Both the position numbers and the translations under genes were made by a program. From the NCBI GenBank assembly GCA_964385695.1, contig CAYLQA010000007.1, positions 20,519-84,518 of the forward strand: a stretch of DNA of 64,000 nt. Reading direction: 5' to 3'. This stretch comes from CAYLQA01 sp964385695 (GTDB lineage: Bacteria > Desulfobacterota > Desulfobulbia > Desulfobulbales > Desulfurivibrionaceae). Positions 16,026 to 23,942 of the stretch are shown piece by piece (position 1 is the first letter of the stretch; each line of letters starts with the position of its first letter). The notes under the pieces were generated by a model, which had not been told where the DNA came from, did not search any database, and was given only the letters and a program-made list of their open reading frames with translations.

Positions 16026-17573
16026 TTACTCCTGGTAGTAGTCCAGGATGGACTTTACCAATGAAGGGATGGTAAACATCTCCGGCTGAACGTCCACGCT
16101 CAGGCCTTCCCTTTCCGCAGTTTTCCTGGTGATGGGGCCGATGGTGGCTATTTTTACACCCTTTAAAAACTCCTCCCGTTCATCTCCCAGCATGTCGAGA
16201 AAGTTTGTTACCGTGGAAGAGCTGGTAAAGGTAACCAGATCGACATTGCCCTCGCTCAGTTCCTCGCGGACCATGTCGTAATCTTTCGGGCGCACGTTCT
16301 GATACACCGGAACAATGTTAACATTAGCCCCCCTCTCACTCAGCATCTCCGGCAGGATCTCCCTGGCTTTTTTAGCACGGGGCAAGAGAATGTTGTTCCC
16401 ATCCACCCCTTGGGCGATCAGGCTGTTGGCAAGGCCTTCGCCGGTAAACTCCTCCGGGACCAGATCGGCTATCAGGCCATACTCTTTGAGAATATCCGCT
16501 GTTGCCGTTCCTACGGCAGCAACCTTGGGGCCTTTTAGGTCGCGCACATCCATGCCCTTTTCATACAGACGCTGGAAAAAGAAGCGGATGGCATTGATGC
16601 TGGTGAAAAGCAGCCATTGGTAGTCACCGAGTTTGGACAATTCGTTGTCCAGCGGTTCCCAGGAATCCGGTTCATCAAGGGCGATTGTGGCCCCTTCAAC
16701 GCAGTCCGCCCCCTGGTCTTCCAAGAGGCGAACCAGTTCGCTGGCCTGCTCTCTGGTTCGGGTTACCAGGATGCGCTTGCCGAATAAGGGACGCTTTTCA
16801 AACCAGTTGATCTTCTCCCTGAGCTTGACCACATCTCCGACAACCACCAGGGCCGGGGGCTTGATGCCCTCTTCCTTTACGATATCGGCAATAGTGGCCA
16901 GGGTGCCGACCACGGATTTTTGTACCGGGGTGGAGGCCCAGCGCACAACGGCCACCGGTGTTTCCGGATCACGGCCGTTCTTAATGAGATTTGCAGTGAT
17001 GGAGGGCAGGTTTTTGATGCCCATGTAAAAGACCAGGGTGCCGATGCCGGTAGCAATCTTATCCCAGGCAATATTACTTTTTTCCTTGGTAGGGTCCTCA
17101 TGCCCGGTAACAAATGCGACAGAGGCAGTGTATTCACGGTGGGTAATGGGCACACCGGCATAGGTTGCAGCGGCCGTTGCCGAGGTCACACCCGGCACCA
17201 CCTCAAAGGCGATATCATACTTGACCAGCTCTTCGATCTCTTCGCCGCCACGGCCGAAGATGAAGGGGTCGCCCCCCTTAAGCCGAACCACGGTCTTTCC
17301 TGCCCGGGCATTATCAACCAGCATTTGGTTGATCTCTTCCTGGGTGTGGGCATGACAGACGCCGCCCTTTTTGCCGGCATAGATGAACTCTGCATCCTTG
17401 GGCACATGCTTCAACAGCTTGGGCGTGGCCAAATAATCATACACCACTACCTCTGCCCGCTTGAGCAGCTCAAGTCCTTTTACCGTGATCAGAGTCGGGT
17501 CGCCGGGTCCGGCGCCGATGAGGTAAACCTTCCCAAAATTTGGGGCGTTCTTATCTTGTTCTTGTGTTGCCAT
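16026..17573 (-). CDS. cobA-hemD: Fused uroporphyrinogen-III methyltransferase / uroporphyrinogen-III synthase
   Basis: 515 residues with two enzymes. Residues about 11-250 are SUMT (CobA): VYLIGAGPGDPTLITVKGLE, VVRLKGGDPFIFGRGGEE, VVPGVTSATAAATYAGVPIT and VVFYMGIKNL-type motifs. It adds two methyl groups to uroporphyrinogen III to give precorrin-2. Residues about 260-510 are HemD (RILVTRTREQASELVRLLE, WLLFTSINAIRFFF, VTFTSSSTVTNFL, IGPITRKTAEREGL), which closes hydroxymethylbilane. The fusion couples tetrapyrrole formation to the sirohaem/cobalamin branch, as expected in sulfate reducers and related anaerobes. It lies two bases after hemC, forming a hemC-cobA/hemD operon. Confidence 0.95.
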   Translation of the reverse strand: MATQEQDKNAPNFGKVYLIGAGPGDPTLITVKGLELLKRAEVVVYDYLATPKLLKHVPKDAEFIYAGKKGGVCHAHTQEEINQMLVDNARAGKTVVRLKGGDPFIFGRGGEEIEELVKYDIAFEVVPGVTSATAAATYAGVPITHREYTASVAFVTGHEDPTKEKSNIAWDKIATGIGTLVFYMGIKNLPSITANLIKNGRDPETPVAVVRWASTPVQKSVVGTLATIADIVKEEGIKPPALVVVGDVVKLREKINWFEKRPLFGKRILVTRTREQASELVRLLEDQGADCVEGATIALDEPDSWEPLDNELSKLGDYQWLLFTSINAIRFFFQRLYEKGMDVRDLKGPKVAAVGTATADILKEYGLIADLVPEEFTGEGLANSLIAQGVDGNNILLPRAKKAREILPEMLSERGANVNIVPVYQNVRPKDYDMVREELSEGNVDLVTFTSSSTVTNFLDMLGDEREEFLKGVKIATIGPITRKTAEREGLSVDVQPEMFTIPSLVKSILDYYQE

Positions 17574-17575
17574 GA

Positions 17576-18511
17576 TTATTTTATTTCCTGGTCGTATACT
17601 TCGGCCAGAATCTCCTTGCCCCCCAAGGCTAATATTTCTTCAGCCAACAGCACGCCCAGGCTTGCCGGGTCCTGCACATCGGCTGATGCTTGTTTTTTAA
17701 TAATTTGCGTACCGTCCACTGAGGCGACAAGACCGGTCATGCTCAATTTATCTCCGTCAACCGTGGTAAAACCTGCGATGGGGACCTGGCAGCCCCCTTC
17801 CAAACGATGAAGAAAACCACGCTCGGCCTTTACGGCAATGGCCGTGTCTCGGTCATCCATAAAACTCAATGTTTCTAAGAGTTCGCTGTCTTTCTCGCGT
17901 AGCTCAATACCCACTGCGCCCTGGGCAACAGCAGGCAGCATCTCGTCTGCATTGAAAAACGATTTTGCCCGTTCAGTCAGGCCAAGGCGGTTCAGGCCTG
18001 CTGCGGCAAGGATAATAGCATCGTATTGGCCTTCGTCGAGCTTGCGCAGGCGGGTATCAAGATTGCCGCGCAGATCTTCAATTTTCAGATCAGGCCGCAT
18101 CTTTGCCAGCTGAGACTTACGACGCAGGCTGCTGGTGCCCACCATAGCGCCCTGGGGTAGGTCCGTTACTTTCTCTACAGAATTAGAGATAAAGGCGTCA
18201 AAGGGATTTTCACGCTTGGTGATAATCCCGATATGCAGTCCGTCAGGCAGCTCCGAGGGCACATCCTTCATGGAGTGTACCGCAATATCAACCTCTTCGC
18301 GCAGCATGGCCTCTTCGATCTCTTTAACAAAAAGCCCTTTGCCGCCCACCTTGGCCAGGGGGACATCCAAAATTTTATCACCCTTGGTCACGATCTTTAC
18401 CAACTCAACGGTCACATCCGGGTAACGTTCTTCGATCTGGTCCTTGATCCAATTTGACTGGGTAAGGGCCAGCATACTGGCACGGGTACCGATTTTGATC
18501 ACTTTCTGCAT
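17576..18511 (-). CDS. hemC: Porphobilinogen deaminase (hydroxymethylbilane synthase)
   Basis: 311 residues, standard length. Polymerises four porphobilinogens to hydroxymethylbilane, the substrate of the HemD half encoded next. Motifs: IGTRASMLALTQSNWIKD (N-terminus), VHSMKDVPSELPDGL, GTSSLRRKSQLAKMRPDL and DLRGNLDTRLRKLDEGQYDAIILA. The dipyrromethane-cofactor Cys is in RLEGGCQVPIAGF. It is followed by cobA-hemD after a two-base gap. Confidence 0.97.
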   Translation of the reverse strand: MQKVIKIGTRASMLALTQSNWIKDQIEERYPDVTVELVKIVTKGDKILDVPLAKVGGKGLFVKEIEEAMLREEVDIAVHSMKDVPSELPDGLHIGIITKRENPFDAFISNSVEKVTDLPQGAMVGTSSLRRKSQLAKMRPDLKIEDLRGNLDTRLRKLDEGQYDAIILAAAGLNRLGLTERAKSFFNADEMLPAVAQGAVGIELREKDSELLETLSFMDDRDTAIAVKAERGFLHRLEGGCQVPIAGFTTVDGDKLSMTGLVASVDGTQIIKKQASADVQDPASLGVLLAEEILALGGKEILAEVYDQEIK

Positions 18512-18628
18512 TGGCGTTTATCCCCTATTATCCTCGTATCAATTCACCGCACAAAACGAATTTATGCAGGCCATGTTGTCTATCTTTTTTTTACCTATTT
18601 TGCAATACCTTACCGCGTTTAAGACGGT

Positions 18629-19585
18629 TTATGATTTGTGGCTCAACTCCTCGATCAAGCTTGCGGCAAGGAGCGGAATCATCAACTCATGGTGGCCGAT
18701 AATATTGTACCCCTTGCCTCCGCTCATGGTAGGCCGGTTCACCACATTGGTCATAGTTCGGTAGTGGCGAATAAAATCAAAATTAGCAGTGGTGAAGTTG
18801 TTCACGGTATGACCAAGATTACGCACCACGGTCAAGGCCTTAAGAAATATCTCGGGCAAGAGTACGGCGGAACCGAAGTTCAGATACGCTCCTCCTTCAA
18901 GATCGCCGACCATGCTGCAAAAGAGCTTGAAATCCTGGTGTGTGGTAGCGCCAATGGCAGCGCCATCCGCAGTAGGATGAATATGGACGATATCCGTACC
19001 AACGGCGACATGCACGGTTAAAGGCACGCCCAGCCTCTTCGCCGATGCAATAAGGCTGACGTCATTATGGGGAAAGTTCTGGCCCAATAGATATTCACCC
19101 AGGGCTTCACCAAGCCCCATCCCTTTTTCAGCACCTTGGATAATGGCCTCGTTCACCACCTCGCCGGTTTCCTTGGCCGCACCAAACTCGCCGGAACCCA
19201 ACACCGCACCAACATCCTCGGAGGTGCGCCCCACCATGGCAATCTCGGTATCATGCACAATTCCGGCACCGTTTAAGGCAATGCCGGTAACAATGCCGCG
19301 CTCCATGAGATCAATAAGTATGGGGTTAAGCCCGACCTTGATCACATGGGCACCCATGCCGATAATAATGGGCCGCTCCTCCATGTTGCTGGTGACAAGG
19401 CGCTCAACCAGTTCGGGAAAATCAACGCCCAACAGCTGATCCGGCAGAGAGCTGACAAAATCACGCAGGCTGGCCCCAGCCCTCAGAGGCTTGGCAAAAT
19501 TATCAATCGTAACCTTGGAAAAACGGTCATGCACGGAGTAGGTGTTGAGCTCGGAAAAATCCAGGGGGGTATATTGCTTGGCCAT
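18629..19585 (-). CDS. Deoxyhypusine synthase-like protein, function unknown
   Basis: 318 residues. The pattern (RPIIIGMGAHVIKVGLNPIL, GIVTGIALNGAGIVHDTEIA, SGEFGAAKETGEVVNEAI, GTDIVHIHPTADGAAIG, AYLNFGSAVLLPEIFLKAL) fits the NAD-binding Rossmann-like fold of the deoxyhypusine synthase superfamily. The region where the eukaryotic/archaeal enzyme carries its catalytic Lys is not recognisable here; the C-terminal part reads FTTANFDFIRHYRTMTN and GYNIIGHHELMIPLLAASL instead. Bacteria normally lack hypusine, so a different substrate is likely. It sits 11 bases after gmhA, suggesting co-expression with LPS heptose synthesis. The family assignment is by topology and motif resemblance only. Confidence 0.6.
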   Translation of the reverse strand: MAKQYTPLDFSELNTYSVHDRFSKVTIDNFAKPLRAGASLRDFVSSLPDQLLGVDFPELVERLVTSNMEERPIIIGMGAHVIKVGLNPILIDLMERGIVTGIALNGAGIVHDTEIAMVGRTSEDVGAVLGSGEFGAAKETGEVVNEAIIQGAEKGMGLGEALGEYLLGQNFPHNDVSLIASAKRLGVPLTVHVAVGTDIVHIHPTADGAAIGATTHQDFKLFCSMVGDLEGGAYLNFGSAVLLPEIFLKALTVVRNLGHTVNNFTTANFDFIRHYRTMTNVVNRPTMSGGKGYNIIGHHELMIPLLAASLIEELSHKS

Positions 19586-19596
19586 GGGTATCCTCT

Positions 19597-20181
19597 TTAG
19601 GCGCTGACGCCTTCTCCGTAAAGCGCCTCATCAACAATCTGGCAGAGCAGATGCTCGACCCAGAGATGTGCCTCCTGGATGGCCGGAGTCACTGGGGAGG
19701 GAACATTAAGTGTAAGATCAGCAACATCAATGAGCTTGCCACCTTCCTTGCCTGTGAGCGCGGCGGTTTTAATCCCCATCTTTTTGGCAACCTCAACAGC
19801 AGTCAACACATTAGGGGAGTTGCCGCTGGTGGAGATCCCCAAGGCCAGATCACCTTCCTTGCCCAAGGCCTGGATCTGCTTCACAAAGATATCATCGTAG
19901 GAAAAATCATTGCCCACACTGGTGAGGATAGAGGTGTCTGTGGTCAGGGCAATGGCCGCCAAAGGCGGGCGATTGATGAGAAAGCGGTTCACAAACTCAG
20001 CGGCCATATGCTGGGCATCGGCAGCGCTTCCGCCGTTACCGAAGATGAGCAGCTTATTGCCTGCCTTGATGGTGTCTATCATCCATTGGGCCAGCTGTTT
20101 TATGTTGGCAAGCTGCGTGTTATAGAGCGCTTCTTTGGCAGCAATGGAGTGCTTGAGACTTTCGGAAATTATTTTATCCAT
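19597..20181 (-). CDS. gmhA: Phosphoheptose isomerase
   Basis: 194 residues with one SIS domain. Converts sedoheptulose 7-phosphate to D-glycero-D-manno-heptose 7-phosphate, the first step to LPS inner-core heptose. Motifs: LLIFGNGGSAADAQHMAAEFVNRF (about 44-67), ALTTDTSILTSVGNDFSYDDIF, ALGISTSGNSPNVLTAVE and the C-terminal AIQEAHLWVEHLLCQIVDEAL. An SD-like GAGG lies about 5 bases before the ATG. It implies a Gram-negative outer membrane with heptose-containing LPS. First gene of a same-strand run with the DHS-like gene. Confidence 0.95.
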   Translation of the reverse strand: MDKIISESLKHSIAAKEALYNTQLANIKQLAQWMIDTIKAGNKLLIFGNGGSAADAQHMAAEFVNRFLINRPPLAAIALTTDTSILTSVGNDFSYDDIFVKQIQALGKEGDLALGISTSGNSPNVLTAVEVAKKMGIKTAALTGKEGGKLIDVADLTLNVPSPVTPAIQEAHLWVEHLLCQIVDEALYGEGVSA

Positions 20182-20324
20182 GGGGTCCTCAAAAAAGTAT
20201 GTGGTTCAGGGAGTTAGAACCTAGTACAGGGGGGCGTTTTTGTCAATGAAAGCAAGGCTCAACCGCTCTCTTTGCTGCTCTGTTTTGCTGCCGTGTCCAC
20301 CACCTGGCGGACATCGCCTAAGCA

Positions 20325-20492
20325 TCACCGCCCTTTGGGGTTTTTCTGCGCGCAGTTGCAGCCCCCTTCTTTTTTCTCTATCATGATCCGCTCCATGATA
20401 GTGGATTTACCATGCTGCAAAAAATCATCTGTAATATCCTTTGCCGTGTAATTAAAACAAAAACAGACCTTTTGCTGGGCATTTATGATCAT
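20325..20492 (-). CDS. Small BFD-like [2Fe-2S]-binding protein
   Basis: A 55-residue gene. It starts at the ATG at 20492, overlapping the methyltransferase stop as ATGA (translational coupling). Cysteines occur as C10-x-C12 and C45-x-C47 with 32 residues between the pairs. The sequence KVCFCFNYTAKDI, KSTIMERIMIEKK and CNCAQKNPKGR follows the layout of BFD-like [2Fe-2S] domains (bacterioferritin-associated ferredoxin, NirB/CopZ-type), though it ends right after NPKG without the usual CC pair. A role in electron transfer or iron handling is inferred. It occupies most of an otherwise 300-base gap before gmhA. Confidence 0.72.
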   Translation of the reverse strand: MIINAQQKVCFCFNYTAKDITDDFLQHGKSTIMERIMIEKKEGGCNCAQKNPKGR

Positions 20493-21289
20493 TTGCTCTC
20501 CTTTACCGTCTTGAGCAAAAATATTGAGTCCTCATGCTCTGTAAAAGGTTTAAGGCTGTAATCTCCGTACATGGTTTGAGTGATAAGGCCAGCCATGGAC
20601 AAACGCCTCACCCATTCATCAGCGGAAAAGGCAAGAAGCTCATAATCGTACTGCCAATCCTCATTTTCCTTTTCCTGAGCAATGGGACGAATTCTAAATA
20701 TTTCCGTCAATTTGATGCGCAGGTTGTCGGCATCATACCCTCGGAGAATCTCTTTGATGACCTTGCCCTTCCCCGGAGGGTTAAAAATTTGAAACTGAAA
20801 CAACCTCTTCCCTTCCAACTCAAGGATATCGCAATTAGGCACATAAACATGGCTCAGAAATACGCCATTATCAATGAGATGCCCACTCACCCCTGCCAAG
20901 CAACGATCCAGCGCGCCATTTTGCACGAGAAGATTCAAGGTGTTGTATGGAACAATCACGGCATCATACTGCTCAGCCAAGGCAAGCTGAGTCATATCCA
21001 TACAGACCAACTTCAGTTCAAGAGGTTCCCTGGTCTGCAAAACTTTTCCCGCTGCGTACTTGAGCATGGAAGAAGAAAGATCGACCCCGGTCACATTGTA
21101 ACCGGCTTGGGCCAGGGCCAATGCAAGACGACCGGTGCCGCAGCCAAGTATTAATACTTTGGCAGGTGCAGGGGGGAGATTTTTGAGGTAGAAAAGATGA
21201 TCTTCATGAAAATCCGCCAACTCAAGGTCATAAAGCCAAGAGTAACGCTCATTTTCATAGATTGATCCGGCTGTGGTCTCAATGGACAT
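20489..21289 (-). CDS. Class I SAM-dependent methyltransferase
   Basis: 266 residues. The SAM-binding motif I is VLILGCGTGRLALALAQAG (about 45-63), followed by the motif II acid VTGVDLSSSMLKYA and the motif near VCMDMTQLALAEQYDAVIVPYN. The substrate cannot be assigned; the layout is that of small-molecule methyltransferases (UbiE/Coq5-like Methyltransf_25). Its stop overlaps the start of the small BFD-like protein, so the two are a likely pair. It starts 67 bases from the downstream end of srkA on the same strand. Confidence 0.85.
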   Translation of the reverse strand: MSIETTAGSIYENERYSWLYDLELADFHEDHLFYLKNLPPAPAKVLILGCGTGRLALALAQAGYNVTGVDLSSSMLKYAAGKVLQTREPLELKLVCMDMTQLALAEQYDAVIVPYNTLNLLVQNGALDRCLAGVSGHLIDNGVFLSHVYVPNCDILELEGKRLFQFQIFNPPGKGKVIKEILRGYDADNLRIKLTEIFRIRPIAQEKENEDWQYDYELLAFSADEWVRRLSMAGLITQTMYGDYSLKPFTEHEDSIFLLKTVKESK

Positions 21290-21356
21290 CTTTTTTCTAT
21301 CTCGTAGATATGAGATCTCTGTTATTGGCTAACAAGGTAATGGATAGGCCCGGCAC

Positions 21357-22367
21357 CTAATAGAAGTTCCCCATTTGCTCGGGCATCGAGCGAATCTTTT
21401 CCAACTGATCAGAAAGATCGAGATACTCTTTTTGCCAATACTCACGAGTGCCGAAATCAGGAGCGACCCGAGACAATCCATCCTCTGCCACCTGATGGGC
21501 GCACCAGGCAGTGTAATGGATATAACGCATGGCCCGCAAAGGCTCGATCAAGCGCAGGCTGCGGCGATCAAAGGGGCGAAAGGTTTCATATCCTTCCAGG
21601 AACAGGTCAATCTCCACATAGGATTCATCCATATAGCCGGGCAGCAGCATCCAAAAATCCTGGACCGGCACGCCAGAGGCCATATCATCAAGGTCAATGA
21701 CATAAAAGGACTCACCCGGCCGGTAGATAAGGTTGGAGAAATGGCAGTCGCCATGGATGCGGATGGTGTTTTGCCCATGAAACATCGGCGCGATCTGCTC
21801 AATGATTTGATAAGAGAGATCCTCAAAGGGTTGGACAAGGTCTTTGGGTATAAAACCGCCCCGGATAATGTACTCCAACTGGTCCTTGGTGGATTGTTCC
21901 GGCAGCATGGTGATGCGGTCCTGCGGCTCTTTTCTGGCACCTACCACATGGGTGCGCCCGAGCAGCCTGCCGATCTCCAGCCATTGATCGTCGTTGTACT
22001 CATCAAAGCTGCGCCCGCCTTTTTTGCTGAACACGGCAAAGAACATATCCTCGTAGCGGCCAAGGGTTGCGTTGTTGGTCAACGCGAGAGGGGCGATAAC
22101 CGGGACCTCGTCTTCCACAAGTTCAAGAAGAAAATCATGCTCATCCTGAAGGGCCTGTTGCGACCAGCGTCCTGGGCGATAAAATTTGGCAACCAGCCCT
22201 TGGCCGCTTTCATCCTCAAGCTCGTAAACCCTGTTGATATAACTGTTCAACGGCCGGCAAAGATTGCTACAGCGGATGCTAAGGGCTTTTTCCACCTGGT
22301 TTATAACGGTATCCGGACCAAGAGAATTAAAAGCAGTTTTAGGCTGCTCTTGTTCGTGAATATTCAT
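21357..22367 (-). CDS. srkA: Stress response kinase A (SrkA/RdoA/YihE family)
   Basis: 336 residues. An APH/choline-kinase-like Ser/Thr kinase fold. N-lobe RVYELEDESGQGLVAKFYRPGRWS carries the ATP-binding Lys. The catalytic loop is IRIHGDCHFSNLIYRPG and the metal-binding DFG-equivalent is FYVIDLDDMASGVPVQDFWML. E. coli SrkA protects cells against envelope and oxidative stress; the same role here is inference. No clear SD precedes the ATG. Same strand as the methyltransferase gene. Confidence 0.9.
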   Translation of the reverse strand: MNIHEQEQPKTAFNSLGPDTVINQVEKALSIRCSNLCRPLNSYINRVYELEDESGQGLVAKFYRPGRWSQQALQDEHDFLLELVEDEVPVIAPLALTNNATLGRYEDMFFAVFSKKGGRSFDEYNDDQWLEIGRLLGRTHVVGARKEPQDRITMLPEQSTKDQLEYIIRGGFIPKDLVQPFEDLSYQIIEQIAPMFHGQNTIRIHGDCHFSNLIYRPGESFYVIDLDDMASGVPVQDFWMLLPGYMDESYVEIDLFLEGYETFRPFDRRSLRLIEPLRAMRYIHYTAWCAHQVAEDGLSRVAPDFGTREYWQKEYLDLSDQLEKIRSMPEQMGNFY

Positions 22368-22484
22368 AATCGATTGTGCTTACAAGGAAAGGTTTGAGGA
22401 AGATTTTCGTAAACAGGAAATATAACATTATTGATGGAATAAAAAAAGAACCGTCATCAACAGGAGGATAATATCATAAAGTCC

Positions 22485-23126
22485 TTATTCGCCGGGATTT
22501 TCGGGATATTTTTCCTGCATACATTCCGGGCAGATGCCGTGACTGAAATCCACGTCCACCCGTTCGGCCACATAATGCTCAACCTTTTTCCAGTATCCCT
22601 GGTCGTCCCGGATTTTTTTGCAAAAAGCACATATTGGCAAGATGCCGCGCAGGGTTTTAACCTCATCAAGTGACTTACCAAGCGCCTCGATTAATTCCGC
22701 CTGCTTTTCTTCAACAAGTTTACGCTCGTATATTTCTTTGTGGAGCTGGGCTGTCCGTTCCTGCACCTTATCCTCAAGCTCGTCATAAGAGCGTTTTAGT
22801 AAAACCTCTGTTTTGCGAAGTTCAGAGACTATGGGGAGCCAGTACCAAAAGCCAAGGGCAATAAGAAAAAATCCTAAAAGGGAACCGATGAATTTTTCCA
22901 GGAACGCCTGATACGGCGTATCACCGATAATAACGTACCGGTTCAGGGAGGGATAATTGTCCGTAATATCGATGAGCATACTGAAGAAAACCAGGCAAAA
23001 GCCAAAGACAATGCTGTTCAAACCTTTTTGCTGACGCACCTCACGGTTTCTGCCGACAATAAAAAGGTTGAGCAGAATTATGAAGACAAAAATTGCTCGA
23101 ACCGTTTCCAGCAGAGTGTCGGTCAC
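22485..23126 (-). CDS. Membrane protein with coiled coil and Cys-rich signalling-tail motif
   Basis: 213 residues starting at GTG (23126), with GGAGG six bases upstream. Three hydrophobic segments (about 8-24, 38-55 and 80-100) are followed by a charged coiled coil (about 104-160: ELRKTEVLLKRSYDELEDKVQERTAQ). The C-terminus is LRGILPICAFCKKIRDDQGYW...HGICPECMQEKYP, with CxxC and CPEC pairs. This tail is often found at the end of PAS/GGDEF/kinase proteins of Desulfobacterota and may bind metal. No catalytic domain is present, so this looks like a membrane sensor stripped of its output, or a partner for another kinase. Confidence 0.75.
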   Translation of the reverse strand: MTDTLLETVRAIFVFIILLNLFIVGRNREVRQQKGLNSIVFGFCLVFFSMLIDITDNYPSLNRYVIIGDTPYQAFLEKFIGSLLGFFLIALGFWYWLPIVSELRKTEVLLKRSYDELEDKVQERTAQLHKEIYERKLVEEKQAELIEALGKSLDEVKTLRGILPICAFCKKIRDDQGYWKKVEHYVAERVDVDFSHGICPECMQEKYPENPGE

Positions 23127-23144
23127 GGGTCTCCTCCCTTCCCT

Positions 23145-23190
23145 ACAAAGCGGTATTGCAGGCTATTATGAACCCGCAATACCGCTTTGT
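23145..23190. repeat. 15-bp perfect hairpin downstream of rubrerythrin
   Basis: The arms 23145-23159 (ACAAAGCGGTATTGC) and 23176-23190 are exact reverse complements with a 16-base loop. It begins 2 bases after the rubrerythrin stop on the minus strand and lacks a T-tract. It could act as a 3' stabilising hairpin or weak terminator. The 12-mer TACAAAGCGGTA recurs at 23757-23768, on the other side of the rubrerythrin gene. Confidence 0.7.
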
Positions 23191-23192
23191 CA

Positions 23193-23690
23193 TTAATCGA
23201 TTTTGGTAAATGCGCGTGAATTGGCGCCGCAAACAGGGCAGCGTTCCGGTGCTTCGCTCCCTGCTTCGGTATGGCCGCATACTTCGCAGACCTGGTAGCT
23301 TGATTCCGGCAGGCCATCTATATTGTCCAGAGCCTCCTGGTAGAGCTTGGCATGGGTTTGCTCTACCTCGTTGGCAAAACGAAAGGACTGCTCCGCTGCC
23401 TTGTTTCCCTCGGCCTCTGCATCCTTGATCATGTCAGGATACATATTTTTAAATTCATGGGTCTCACCGGCGATCGCTTCTTTAAGATTGCTTGAGGTGT
23501 CATTGATCGCCTTCAGGGCTCGCAGGTGGGCGTGGGCATGAATGGTTTCGGCATAGGCTGCGGCTCGAAACAACCTGGCGATCTGAACGTGCCCTTCTTT
23601 ATCTGCCTTTTTGGCAAATGCCAGATATTTACGGTTTGCCTGTGATTCCCCGGCAAATGCTTCCCAAAGATTATTTTCTGATTTGCTCAT
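23193..23690 (-). CDS. rbr: Rubrerythrin
   Basis: 165 residues. A peroxide-reducing di-iron protein of anaerobes. The ferritin-like part carries the iron ligands in LWEAFAGESQANRKYLAFA, YAETIHAHAHLRAL, EAIAGETHEFKNMYPDM and EVEQTHAKLYQEAL. The C-terminal rubredoxin-like domain has CEVCGHTEAG and APERCPVCGAN, the two CxxC knuckles for one Fe. AAGGAG lies seven bases before the ATG. It is flanked by two copies of the 12-mer TACAAAGCGGTA (23144-23155 and 23757-23768). It indicates exposure to oxidative stress in an anaerobic lifestyle. Confidence 0.96.
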   Translation of the reverse strand: MSKSENNLWEAFAGESQANRKYLAFAKKADKEGHVQIARLFRAAAYAETIHAHAHLRALKAINDTSSNLKEAIAGETHEFKNMYPDMIKDAEAEGNKAAEQSFRFANEVEQTHAKLYQEALDNIDGLPESSYQVCEVCGHTEAGSEAPERCPVCGANSRAFTKID

Positions 23691-23835
23691 TACTATTCTC
23701 CTTATTTGAATTTTTCTCTTTTGTATAAAGCCCTATACCCTGATTGCTTCATTCTATACAAAGCGGTAATAATTTTTACATAAATTTGTTTGCTATTTCG
23801 CCTCAGGGAACCGTGTGTGAGTTTCGCTTTGTCTG

Positions 23836-23864
23836 TTGAAAAAATACCGTTGTCATAGTAAATA
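23836..23864 (+). promoter_or_regulatory. Possible sigma-70 promoter for trpB2
   Basis: TTGAAA (23836-23841) and TAAATA (23859-23864) are separated by 17 bases, about 80 bases before the trpB2 start. The -35 is close to consensus, the -10 is weak. No Trp-rich leader peptide or attenuator is visible between it and the gene. Confidence 0.3.
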
Positions 23865-23942
23865 GTGACATCTTCACGTAGTAAATGCCCAAGTTTGTGG
23901 CTGCATATATTTATTGCTGAAATCAAAACCAAGGAATTTTGC

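Noticed and set aside
21375..22397. 340-codon plus-strand ORF opposite srkA
   Set aside because: Antisense to a recognised kinase gene; composition follows the srkA codons.
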